A stretch of 13,528 bases of DNA from Chrysochromulina parva (lineage: Eukaryota; Haptophyta; Prymnesiales; Chrysochromulinaceae): the NCBI GenBank assembly GCA_002887195.1, contig PJAB01001580.1, forward strand, positions 1 to 13,528, given 5' to 3'. The notes under the pieces are model-generated. The model ran no database searches. It saw nothing but the letters and a program-made list of their open reading frames with translations, and was not told the DNA's origin. Of this stretch, positions 1 through 7,086 are shown in pieces. Position 1 is the first letter of the stretch. The number at the start of each line of letters is the position of its first letter. The position numbers and the translations under genes were made by a program.

Positions 1-65
1 CTCTGATGGCCTCTGATGGCCTCTGATGGCCTCTGATGGCCTCTGATGGCCTCTGATGGCCTCTG
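1..65. repeat. 10-bp tandem array (ctctgatggc, 6 copies plus a partial)
   Basis: Six perfect copies of ctctgatggc are followed by the first five bases of a seventh, where unique sequence begins. The period is not a multiple of three and each unit contains TGA, so no plus-strand frame stays open for more than about 30 bases: this is not normal coding sequence. It abuts the aldehyde dehydrogenase 3' end, so an intronic position is the simplest reading. Each unit contains CTGAT, which fits the general branch-point consensus yUnAy, but no unit contains AG. The array reaches the left edge, so its true length is unknown. Confidence 0.95.
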
Positions 66-228
66 CAACCAGACGACGTGGCCGGTCACACCCTTTGGGG
101 GCTGGAAGGCGAGCGGCTTCGGCAGGGAATGGGGCGCTGCCGGCATGCATGAGTACTTGCGCCACAAGACGGTCACGAGCGCTGCGCCGGGCTACTCGTG
201 GAACTACTACGGCGCCTCAACCACGTGA
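46..228 (+). CDS. Aldehyde dehydrogenase superfamily, C-terminal fragment (5' end off window)
   Basis: This is the last part of an NAD(P)-dependent aldehyde dehydrogenase, the superfamily that oxidises aldehydes to acids. The encoded tail contains TPFGGWKASGFGREWG followed by MHEYLRHKTVT, matching the family's C-terminal PFGG-K-SG-GRE-G...Y...K block. The final GYSWNYYG resembles the aromatic tail of betaine-aldehyde dehydrogenase-like members. The stop is TGA at 226-228. The catalytic Cys and Glu lie outside the window. The ATG at 46 sits inside the 10-bp array and is probably not a real start. Real coding begins near 64-73. A CAG at 70-72 could be a splice acceptor, but the CNQ residues at 64-72 align in spacing with the CSQ of plant homologues, so the exon boundary is uncertain. 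It could also be a gene broken by repeat expansion. Confidence 0.72.
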   Translation: MASDGLCNQTTWPVTPFGGWKASGFGREWGAAGMHEYLRHKTVTSAAPGYSWNYYGASTT

Positions 229-620
229 CACATGCGGCGTGAACACCGCCGCCCGGCCGCCGCCGCATGCGCCGCCGCCGCCGCCGGGTCAGCGTCCGGT
301 CACGCGGTCAGTAGCGTCACGCCTTTATTGAAAACCCGGAAAACCTTTTTGGAAACCGAAATTGATACACTTTGAGCTCCGCCCGAAATAGAGACTGTCC
401 GACAGTTATTTCAGGACGTGCCCGCGCTCACGCTCCTCCGTGACCGTGGATCCAGCCTATACTGACTCTGTGCTCACACCTCGGGTCCTCCCTCTCTATA
501 CGGAGCGAGTACAGTTTTTGGAGGTGCCGTATGCGTGCGCATGAACGGCGACGACGCAGCGCGCCGCTCAACTGCGCGCATCCTCAGCAGCCATGTCCCA
601 GCCTCTGCCCGAAGATCCAC
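229..620. other. Intergenic region between convergent ALDH and psbW-like genes
   Basis: Two genes end towards each other here. The stretch at 246-288 is dominated by GCC/CCG triplets. From about 320 the sequence is relatively AT-rich (cctttattgaaaacccggaaaacc), which suits 3' untranslated and polyadenylation sequence. I see no convincing ORF, tRNA or known poly(A) signal. The reading frames crossing 531-620 are shadows of the psbW-like gene. Confidence 0.5.
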
Positions 621-1351
621 TTAAACGCGGTTGCGGTTGGAGAGCTCGCGGTCGCCACGGCGCGAATCGTACGTGTCGAAGAAATCGTCGTCGTCGTCCT
701 GGTACGACTGCCACTGGCTGAAGGCGAAGCCAATCGCGAAGATAACAGTGAGGAGCACGAAGCCGAGCGAGTCGTCGTTGATGCCGAGGGCCTGCGCGGC
801 GCGATGTGCGAGGAAGGCGGCGATGAGCGGAGAGGTTGGTGGTGGGACAGGCGAGATTTTCGCGTGCCGGTAGCGCGCAGCAGGTGCTGGCCGGAGCCTC
901 GCCCGCAGCAGCCATGCAGGTAAATTGTGCCGTCATTCCGAGCTCGCAGAGCCAGGCGCAACGCGACCCGTGCGCGCGCAGAGCACAGGGCAGGGGGAAG
1001 ATGATCACAACTGCCGCTGCTCCGCGTGTGGCGCCTTGCTCGGAGGAGCGAGCGCGCGCGCGCGCCGCCGACACGCGATGGCGCGCGGTGCAGATGGGTA
1101 ATCTTGTGCTGTGAGCGCACCTTGCCAGTGCCCTCACCGCCCGGCTGGTCGCCAGCAAGCGGACCAAAGTCGAGACCGCCGTTGACGCCAAGAACGGACT
1201 TAGCGTGCGCAGCCTCCGAGTGAAAGGTGACAGCGAGCGCCGCCGACGACGCGGCGAGCTTGGAGAGGTGCTGCTGCAGCTTGGGCGCGGACGGCATCTG
1301 GAAGCACTCCGCAGACGCGAGGAGCATGGCAGCGATGAGCTTCTGCATCAT
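621..1351 (-). CDS. psbW: Photosystem II reaction centre W protein (PsbW-like), plastid precursor, two exons
   Basis: PsbW is a small one-helix thylakoid subunit that, in green plants, stabilises PSII dimers and PSII-LHCII supercomplexes. Exon 1 is 1351-1121 (77 codons) and exon 2 is 791-621 (56 codons plus TAA), joined in phase 0 across a 329-bp GTGCGC...GCGCAG intron, giving 133 residues. The N-terminus is a signal peptide (MMQKLIAAMLLASAECF) with an ASAFAP-like Phe, then a transit stretch ending in a thylakoid-type AxA site (AAHA, about residue 50). The mature part has the PsbW hallmark GEGTGKALGINDDSLG, followed by a single transmembrane helix at about 86-104. After the helix come five Asp (109-113) and a basic C-terminus. 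The unspliced frame reads on without homology, which supports the intron. Family identity rests on recalled PsbW sequences, not a search. Confidence 0.8.
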
Positions 1352-1583
1352 TTTCCAAGCAAGACCGTCGCAGCGAGGTTCTGAAGAGATCGACCACTCA
1401 ATTTGGGCGAGTTTTCACAGCGGAATCGCTCACCTCGACGCCGTCGAGTGACATGTGCAGGATGTGCTTCTCCCCCCGGTGTCTTTGAACAAGTGCTACA
1501 CTCAACCGTTGCTAGAACGAGTGCTCTATGCTAGAACAAGTGAACCCCAACCGAACGCCCGCGAACCCCACAAAATCAAAAAG
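1352..1583. promoter_or_regulatory. Spacer upstream of the psbW-like gene and downstream of the rhodanese gene
   Basis: This 232-bp stretch must hold the psbW-like promoter and the 3' end of the rhodanese gene, both on the minus strand. The motif gaacRagtg occurs three times, at 1487, 1515 and 1534, the last two within a longer gctagaacRagtg repeat. No TATA element or known plastid-gene light box is evident. Calling it a promoter rests on position alone. Confidence 0.3.
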
Positions 1584-2744
1584 TCAAACCCACGCCCCGT
1601 TGAGCCCTCCCTCGCCGTCCTCGTCGACCAGCAGCGGCGGCACCGCCTCCGGATCCGCCGCCTCGTCGGCGTCGGCCTCCCACGCCCGCAACCCGCCCTT
1701 TACTGTCCGTACGTCCGCGAAGCCGGCTGCGACGAGCACAGCGGCAGCCCCCTTGGCGAGCTTGCCATCGGCGCACAGCAACACGATCGTCTCGGCGCGC
1801 GTGCACACGGCGGCGACCTCCGACGCGAACGCTTCGCTCGGCAGGTAAAACCCATGCTCCCACGTATACGCGGCGAGGTTAGTGGAGCCTCCCACGTGAC
1901 CTTCGAGCCTCCATTCCGCAGGCTGGCGCACGTCAATCAGCATGGCGCTGCCTTGCAGGGCGAGCGCGGCCGCCTCGGCGGGAGACACCTCGCGAGGCGC
2001 GGCCGCCGCCGGTGGGGGCGAGGGCGGCGGCGGCGAGGGCGAGGGCGGCAAGGGCGGCGGCAAGGGCGAGGCGTCCGGGTCGACCCTCATGCCCTCGAGG
2101 TCCCGCGGCATGGCGGGGTTGAGCCAATAAGCACCCGGTGTGGAGAGGTCCGCCACGCGAAGCGCGAGCGCCGCGCTCTCCTCTCCCACAAGGTCGAGGC
2201 ACACGTCAGCCACACCCTCGAGCTCCGCCGCCACCTGGCCGCCCTCGTCGCGCGGCAGTGCCACGGTGCGCATGCCCGCGCCTAGCGCAGCGGCCACCTG
2301 CTGCAACGTCGTGACCAGCACAACGCAATACGCCGCAATCGGCTCGCGTCCGAGGCCGCCGGGACGACGGCCGAAGCCATCGGAGCCACCAAAGCCGTTC
2401 GGAGCGTCCACGTGTAGCCTCAGGCGCAGCGCACTCATCTCGGCTATGGTCGGCTCGCTCGACGAGAGCGGCCAGCACAGAGCGCCGTCACGCATCGCAG
2501 CATCCTCCACAGGCCTGCCGGGAGGCTCGAGAAATGCGACCAGTGCGCCTTGCTCTAGTGCCTCCGCCTTGAGCCTTGCGATGCCGGCGTGGTCCACGAC
2601 GTCGCGACTCAGGATGATGGCCTCGCACTGATCGATGTTACGCAGCATGGCGATGCGAGCTGAACGCGAGGCTCGCTGCATGGTCAGCGTGCAGTACTGA
2701 GGGGCAAAAGCGAGCGCCGTCAAGACTGCCGAGAAGAGGATCAT
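1584..2744 (-). CDS. Plastid-targeted protein with C-terminal rhodanese (sulfurtransferase) domain
   Basis: The 386-residue intronless frame starts with a signal peptide ending TALAFAP (residues 9-15), a near-ideal ASAFAP motif for secondary plastids, which fixes the start at 2744. Residues about 253-357 form a rhodanese domain: LIDVR (269-273), GHVGGS (282-287), the active-site strand VLLC with Cys324 in loop CADGKLA, and the closing GGLRAWE. Rhodaneses move sulfane sulfur through a cysteine persulfide. The catalytic Cys is present, but the usual Cys-R-x-G-x-R loop arginines are replaced, so thiosulfate activity is uncertain. A Pro/Ser linker spans about 227-245. Residues about 36-190 include VVLVTTLQQVAAALGAGMRTVALP, which resembles the last motif of HAD-type hydrolases, but I cannot confirm that domain. 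It diverges from the DUF1995 gene. Confidence 0.78.
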   Translation of the reverse strand: MILFSAVLTALAFAPQYCTLTMQRASRSARIAMLRNIDQCEAIILSRDVVDHAGIARLKAEALEQGALVAFLEPPGRPVEDAAMRDGALCWPLSSSEPTIAEMSALRLRLHVDAPNGFGGSDGFGRRPGGLGREPIAAYCVVLVTTLQQVAAALGAGMRTVALPRDEGGQVAAELEGVADVCLDLVGEESAALALRVADLSTPGAYWLNPAMPRDLEGMRVDPDASPLPPPLPPSPSPPPPSPPPAAAAPREVSPAEAAALALQGSAMLIDVRQPAEWRLEGHVGGSTNLAAYTWEHGFYLPSEAFASEVAAVCTRAETIVLLCADGKLAKGAAAVLVAAGFADVRTVKGGLRAWEADADEAADPEAVPPLLVDEDGEGGLNGAWV

Positions 2745-2922
2745 CGCGGCCGCCTCGACGCGGGAAAGGTTTGATGTTCATGCTGGAAGGAGCTCAACAC
2801 CATGAGAATTCCGCAATCACGAGATGAAACGCGATGTCCGCTCCAGTCCAAATCTAGCTTCCGCAGTCGGAGTACAACGCCGGGTTTTTGACGATTCTGT
2901 CCGAAACCTCTGGTTTGGGGCG
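2745..2922. promoter_or_regulatory. Shared upstream region of divergent rhodanese and DUF1995 genes
   Basis: The two start codons face apart with 79 to 178 bp between them, depending on which DUF1995 start is used (2824 or 2923). Both proteins look plastid-bound, so a bidirectional promoter is plausible. No TATA box or clear symmetric motif is visible. Inferred from arrangement only. Confidence 0.4.
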
Positions 2923-4818
2923 ATGGTCTTCATGTATGTCATCTCCGTCGCCGCCGCAGCCTCGCCGCTGCTACTGTCAGCCGAGCGCAATATTGTGATG
3001 CCGGTTTACCGGCCGCTACTGCAGCCGGCCCGCCGATGGCCACTGCCGCGGTCGCGTAGCATTCGACTTGACGAGTCACTCTCGGACGATGCGGTACGTG
3101 ACAAGCTCGCTCGCCTCCGCAATCGTAAACCAGTGGCGCGGCCCTCGGCGGCTTCAGTGTCGCCGGAGGCGGTGGCATCGCCCGCCAACGAAAAGGAGAA
3201 AGAGTTCTCATTCATGGCGCCTCCGCCCGGCCTCGAATGCAATGATGACGACGAGTGCGTGCTGCCCGAGTTGGCGGATGGGGACGAGGACAAATCGGCC
3301 AATGACGAGGGGCCCGCACCGATCGACCGGCTGCGGGCGACGGTGGCCGCACGCGCCACGGCGGCTGCGCCGCTGGACGAGTCGGCCGCGGCCGAGATCC
3401 GCACCTTCCTCAACGAGTACCTCGGTGACGAGATGCTCGGCTGGGTTCTGATTCACACGGAGTTGGGCAAGGAGGCCGCGCGCAAGAACGCGTGGAGCGC
3501 GCGCTCGTGGGTACCCAAGACGGCGCGGATCGAGGCGCTCACGGGGCGCTCGCTCACCGTGCGTGTGGGCGTGCAGGAGCGAGGCAAAGCCGAGCCCACC
3601 ATTCTCATCACGGAGCTAGCCCTGCCAAGGCCGGTGGAGAGTGTCGATGCGCTTCGGGACGTTCTTCTGGAGCTGAGCCAGCCGCCCGAGAGCGAGGGCG
3701 GCAAGGGCGGGAGTGCGGCGATGAGCCCGGGCACGAGCGCCATCCTCCTCCAGCTGCCCGGCGCCACCGACGACTGGTCCCTCCCCGATGACCTGTGGCT
3801 CAATACTTGTCCGTACCCGCGCGCCGTACGGCAGATGTTTTATGAGGATGTGTCGAGTGCGATGCAGGCGGCTGTGGCGGATTTCTCATGCGCGCGCCGG
3901 ATGCGCGTGTGGGTGAGCCCGCCGGAGCTCAACATGGAGATGGACTCGTACCGTGTCGGCTCGCTCCTCGAGCTCGTGCGAGATTGCGCGCTCGGGTTTG
4001 CTAAGCATGGGTTGCGCACACGCGTCTGTGTCCAGGGCTCGATGGGGCAGGGCGCGTTCACCGGAGTGCCGCGCGTGCTGAGCGGGATCCGCAAGCTGCT
4101 CAGTATGATGGACTGGCAGGCGCAGCCGGGCGAGGAGTATGAAGGGCTCCTCACGGGCGGCGACGGGGAGGGCGATGGCAGCGACGGCAGCGGCGCGGGC
4201 GGCGGCGGCGCGGGCGGCGGCGAGGAGGGCGCCTTCGACGGCATGGTGCGCTTTGGCGCGGTCGGGGCGGCGGAAGTGAGTCCGTCGGATGATGTGCTGC
4301 TGGTCTTGGCCCCGCAGAGCATGGTGGGGGCGAGCATCTATGAGCCCCTGCGAGCGATGACCGAGGCGGCCGAGGCGCAGGGCTCGGCCATCATCCTCAT
4401 CAACCCGCAGCTGCAGGACCGACAATCCTCCTCTGGGGTAATGGGGGTGCGTGGGCGTGCCGAGCGTCTGGCGTTCGCCTCCTCGTTTGAGGACATCTAC
4501 ACCTTCCGCAACATCTACTCGGGCACCACGTTCATGTATCCAATTTTGGGTGGCTTGCGATTGACGCGGCCGGTCGGCGCCGTGTCGGGCGGGCGGCGAG
4601 TGCTTTACCAGAGGCGCGAGAGTGGGGGGCACGAGCGCTATGAGCCCGTCGGCTGCTGGCTGCGCCGTGAGCCCAGCGCGAGCGAGATCACCGAGCTCGT
4701 GCCGAACCAGGTGGTCGGTGTGGGGCCTGCCGGCGGCGGGGCGCAACCTGCGCCGAGCAGCGCGCCCGCACAACCTGCGTCCGCCATTGTCAAGGGGGAG
4801 CGCATGCCGTGGGACTGA
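2923..4818 (+). CDS. DUF1995 (LPA3-like) protein, probably plastid-targeted
   Basis: The frame is open from ATG 2824 (664 residues). I prefer ATG 2923 (631 residues) because it begins a hydrophobic leader (MVFMYVISVAAAASPLL) suited to a bipartite plastid signal, whereas the preceding 33 residues are charged. Numbering from 2824: residues 80-185 are low-complexity and acidic, 186-285 form an unrecognised folded-looking region, and about 329-620 match DUF1995. Recognisable blocks are YPRAV near 331, DDVLLVLAPQSM (489-500), AIILINPQL (522-530), SFEDIYTFRNIY (554-565), the PILGGLR strand, and the closing YEPVGCWLRREPS. A Gly/Asp/Ser-rich insert (445-468) splits the domain. DUF1995 occurs in plant LPA3, which aids assembly of PSII protein CP43. 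A PSII-assembly role here is by analogy only. No introns are needed. Confidence 0.72.
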   Translation: MVFMYVISVAAAASPLLLSAERNIVMPVYRPLLQPARRWPLPRSRSIRLDESLSDDAVRDKLARLRNRKPVARPSAASVSPEAVASPANEKEKEFSFMAPPPGLECNDDDECVLPELADGDEDKSANDEGPAPIDRLRATVAARATAAAPLDESAAAEIRTFLNEYLGDEMLGWVLIHTELGKEAARKNAWSARSWVPKTARIEALTGRSLTVRVGVQERGKAEPTILITELALPRPVESVDALRDVLLELSQPPESEGGKGGSAAMSPGTSAILLQLPGATDDWSLPDDLWLNTCPYPRAVRQMFYEDVSSAMQAAVADFSCARRMRVWVSPPELNMEMDSYRVGSLLELVRDCALGFAKHGLRTRVCVQGSMGQGAFTGVPRVLSGIRKLLSMMDWQAQPGEEYEGLLTGGDGEGDGSDGSGAGGGGAGGGEEGAFDGMVRFGAVGAAEVSPSDDVLLVLAPQSMVGASIYEPLRAMTEAAEAQGSAIILINPQLQDRQSSSGVMGVRGRAERLAFASSFEDIYTFRNIYSGTTFMYPILGGLRLTRPVGAVSGGRRVLYQRRESGGHERYEPVGCWLRREPSASEITELVPNQVVGVGPAGGGAQPAPSSAPAQPASAIVKGERMPWD

Positions 4819-5117
4819 AAGACCATTGTCAAGTGGCTCCCGAGGGACCGCGAGAGGCCGTGAAGAAACGCGGAACAATTCACATTCATACTACCGAGTC
4901 CCGTGCATGGGGGTCCGGAGAGTGTGCGCTGCGCTGCGCTTTTGAGTTTCACAGCAGCTGCAGCATTTTACCGGTAACACCGCCAATTTGTGTGTTGTCC
5001 AGCTCACACCTCGCCAGGCAAAGGCCGCTTCGTCGCATCGCCGCGCCTTCGCTGCCCGAGAGTGAAGCTAACGCGTCGTTGTCGCACCCTATCGCCACGC
5101 AGATCTTCGCAGCAGCA
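4819..5117. promoter_or_regulatory. Spacer between DUF1995 gene and light-harvesting gene (LHC promoter region)
   Basis: This 299-bp stretch lies between two plus-strand genes and must contain the DUF1995 3' end and the light-harvesting gene's promoter and 5' leader. ORFs across it are unconserved in look. A PstI-like ctgcag and the stretch attttaccggtaacacc near 4963 are the only notable sequences. No TATA element is convincing. Confidence 0.35.
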
Positions 5118-6022
5118 ATGGCGCTCTCGCTTGCGGTCCTCAGCAGGTGCGAGCAGGCCCGTCTTGGACCTGGGGCGCCCAAATTTGGTCTCCGACCCTT
5201 TGCTTGCCTGTCTCTGCAACTACTGCCTTTGTAACCCTGGAGCTCACCGTGGCGACGCGCGCTCTTCTGCTGCCTGCAGCACCGGCTTCGCCGCCCCGAT
5301 GGGCGCCGCGACGGGCAGCGCCGCCCCGCTCATCTCAATGAAGATGAAGGGCATGGTCGGCGACGGCGCGCCTCTGGGCTTCTTTGACCCGCTCGGCTTC
5401 TCGAAGGATGCGACGCCCGAGAAGATGAAGATGTGCGTCTCCGCCACGGCTCGAATTAATCTGCGGCTGGCAAGGCGTCGGCCGCGCAGCGAGCGTGGCT
5501 TGCCATGCTTTCGCACGAGACGGCTGTGGCCGAGCGAGCCCTCATCATCATGCATCTCCGACCTCTCTGTTGCTGACTGCACGCTCGCCCGACTGGCGCA
5601 GGTACCGCGAGGCCGAGCTGAAGCACGGGCGCGTGGCGATGATCGCGTGCTTCGGCATGATCACCGCCGACTCCACGTCGCTCTTCCCGCGCGTGTTCGA
5701 GAAGTTCAGCTCAAACCCGCTGGAAGCCTTGACCCAGTGCCCCAAGCTGGGCTGGCTGCAGATCCTCACCTTCATCATGTTCATCGAGGTGCTCGGCATC
5801 ATCAACAGCAGGCGGCCCGACTACGAGCCGGGCAACTTCCTCGGCACCTCGCAGTGGGGTCTGGAGGCCGGTAACGACTTTGGCTGGGATAGCTACCAGA
5901 CCAAGGAACTCAACAACGGCCGGCTCGCCATGTTCGGCGCGATCGGTATGCTCGCCGGCTCGTACATCACGGGCAAGGGACCGCTCGAGGTCATGACGGG
6001 CGGCGGCACCGTCGTCTTCTAA
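5118..6022 (+). CDS. Light-harvesting chlorophyll-binding protein (FCP/LHC family), three exons
   Basis: This is a plastid antenna protein that binds chlorophylls and carotenoids in the thylakoid membrane. Exons are 5118-5146, 5280-5432 and 5602-6022. The introns are 133 bp (GTGCGA...CTGCAG) and 169 bp (GTGCGT...GCGCAG). The joins fall within codons and restore one 200-residue frame. The spliced N-terminus MALSLAVLSSTGFAAP creates an ASAFAP-like motif (Phe13), which supports the 29-base first exon. Helix 1 holds AELKHGRVAMIA (Glu66, His69, Arg71). Helix 2 is WLQILTFIMFIEVLG with Glu123. Helix 3 holds KELNNGRLAMFG (Glu163, Asn166, Arg168). These are the usual chlorophyll ligands and ion pairs, and 200 residues suits red-lineage FCP-type proteins. 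The pre-helix segment GFFDPLGFSK is also typical. Subfamily (Lhcf, Lhcr, Lhcx) was not assigned. Confidence 0.93.
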
Positions 6023-6516
6023 ACGTGCGGCAGGACCCTCGCAGAGGGCTGAGGGGTGGGCGGAGGCGGCGGCGGCGGCAGCGGCGGCGGCGGCGCTCGG
6101 CTCCTATGAAGGCTCCTGTGAAGGACCAATGGACGAGCGTTCCTGATTGCGTTTGTCGCGATGCCGGGCGCCGAGACGGCTGAACCTGCGCCCGTGTGTG
6201 AACGTAAGAGTCGGCGAGTGTCAAGCGCGGACAGCGGATGCGGATAGAGGCAGCCCGAGATGCATGTGCGCATGTGGTAGTAACAGCGCGAAGTGTTCAG
6301 ACAATTTGTTCTTTCGCGCGTTGCTTCAGACGGAAAATCATTTCGACAGAAACTCTTGCCATGCACATGAACGAATACACCTCTCCGGAGAGCTGGTTTG
6401 CAGCCTGCAGCCACGTCGCCGTCAACACGTGCTCTGCTCTTGCATCAGCGCGCGGCAGGTCCGTGACGTCATCACGACGTACGTGGTAGCACCGCCATAG
6501 TGCCTCCAAAAGTTGT
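6023..6516. other. Intergenic region between convergent LHC and RPL37 genes
   Basis: This 494-bp stretch holds two 3' ends. Positions about 6057-6096 are a GGC/GGCGGCA triplet run (low complexity). The remainder is mixed-composition sequence with no ORF of recognisable family, no tRNA cloverleaf and no known poly(A) signal. Reading frames listed across it translate to Arg/Cys-rich shadows. Confidence 0.5.
6057..6096. repeat. GGC triplet microsatellite
   Basis: A nearly pure run of ggc/gca triplets (ggaggcggcggcggcggcagcggcggc and onward) begins about 35 bases after the light-harvesting stop codon, so it probably lies in the 3' untranslated region. It creates spurious long reading frames on the opposite strand. 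Confidence 0.8.
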
Positions 6517-7086
6517 CTATGCAGCCGCCGCCTTCTTCTTCGGGGGAGCCGCGGTCTGCGAGGGCGAGGAGCGAAGCACACAAATGAGACAGAGATGCAG
6601 GCTGGCGGTGGCGCTCGCAGCATTGCGAGGGAACGGCGCCGGCTGAGGACGCGGGCCACATGCGCGGCGTTCGCCGCACGGAGTAGGCAGCGGCTGCGCC
6701 CACGCATCAGGCAGCTGAGGTGGACCGTTGCCGTTCGTGCCCCGCCTGAAAGGAAGCTGCTTGCTCGAGCAGCTCTGTTGCGCTGGGTGGCTGGCAGGCT
6801 CTGGAGCAGGCGCCCGTGCGGATCGCCGTCTGCGGCGGCTCACCTTCTCGCGGAAGCCGTTCTTGAAGCGGCGCGGCAGCTCCTTCTCGTAGCGCATGCG
6901 GCCAGTGCCGCGGTTCTTCCTGCGAATCATCTTCGCGCCCCAGTTGTAATGCCTGTTGCGCGCCGACGGGTAGCCGCAGGCGCTGCACACCTTCTTCTGA
7001 AGGTGGAACGACGTGCGGCCGCAGCGGCGGCAGGACGTGTGCGTCTTTTGGATCTGCATCTTGTAGGCCTGCTTGGAGTGCGGCAT
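6517..7086 (-). CDS. RPL37: 60S ribosomal protein L37 (eL37), two exons
   Basis: eL37 is a small zinc-binding protein of the cytosolic large ribosomal subunit that contacts 5.8S/28S rRNA. Exon 1 is 7086-6844 (81 codons) and exon 2 is 6555-6517 (12 codons plus TAG), joined in phase 0 across a 288-bp GTGAGC...TCGCAG intron, giving 93 residues against about 97 in animals. The body is diagnostic: [36 protein letters not shown] and RRFKNGFRE. The C4 zinc site is Cys19, Cys22, Cys34 and Cys37. The tail [12 protein letters not shown] after the splice matches the family's Lys/Ala-rich end. The first 13 residues ([13 protein letters not shown]) do not match the usual G-T-x-S-F-G-K-R start, and I found no upstream exon that would supply it. 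Confidence 0.93.
   Translation of the reverse strand: MPHSKQAYKMQIQKTHTSCRRCGRTSFHLQKKVCSACGYPSARNRHYNWGAKMIRRKNRGTGRMRYEKELPRRFKNGFREKVSRRRRRSARAPAPEPASHPAQQSCSSKQLPFRRGTNGNGPPQLPDAWAQPLPTPCGERRACGPRPQPAPFPRNAASATASLHLCLICVLRSSPSQTAAPPKKKAAAA

Noticed and set aside
1..65. Array as CRISPR or centromere-type satellite
   Set aside because: There are no spacers, the unit is only 10 bp, and the array sits beside a eukaryotic exon.
568..1191. 207-residue minus frame overlapping the psbW-like gene
   Set aside because: It runs mainly through the psbW-like intron and exons in the wrong phase, with no recognisable motif.
1455..2285. 276-residue plus-strand frame
   Set aside because: It is antisense to the rhodanese gene, Arg/His-rich and composed of GC-driven codons. 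The minus frame has a signal peptide and a domain.
3886..4878. 330-residue minus frame
   Set aside because: A shadow of the DUF1995 gene. The His/Arg/Ala composition is typical of antisense frames in GC-rich DNA.
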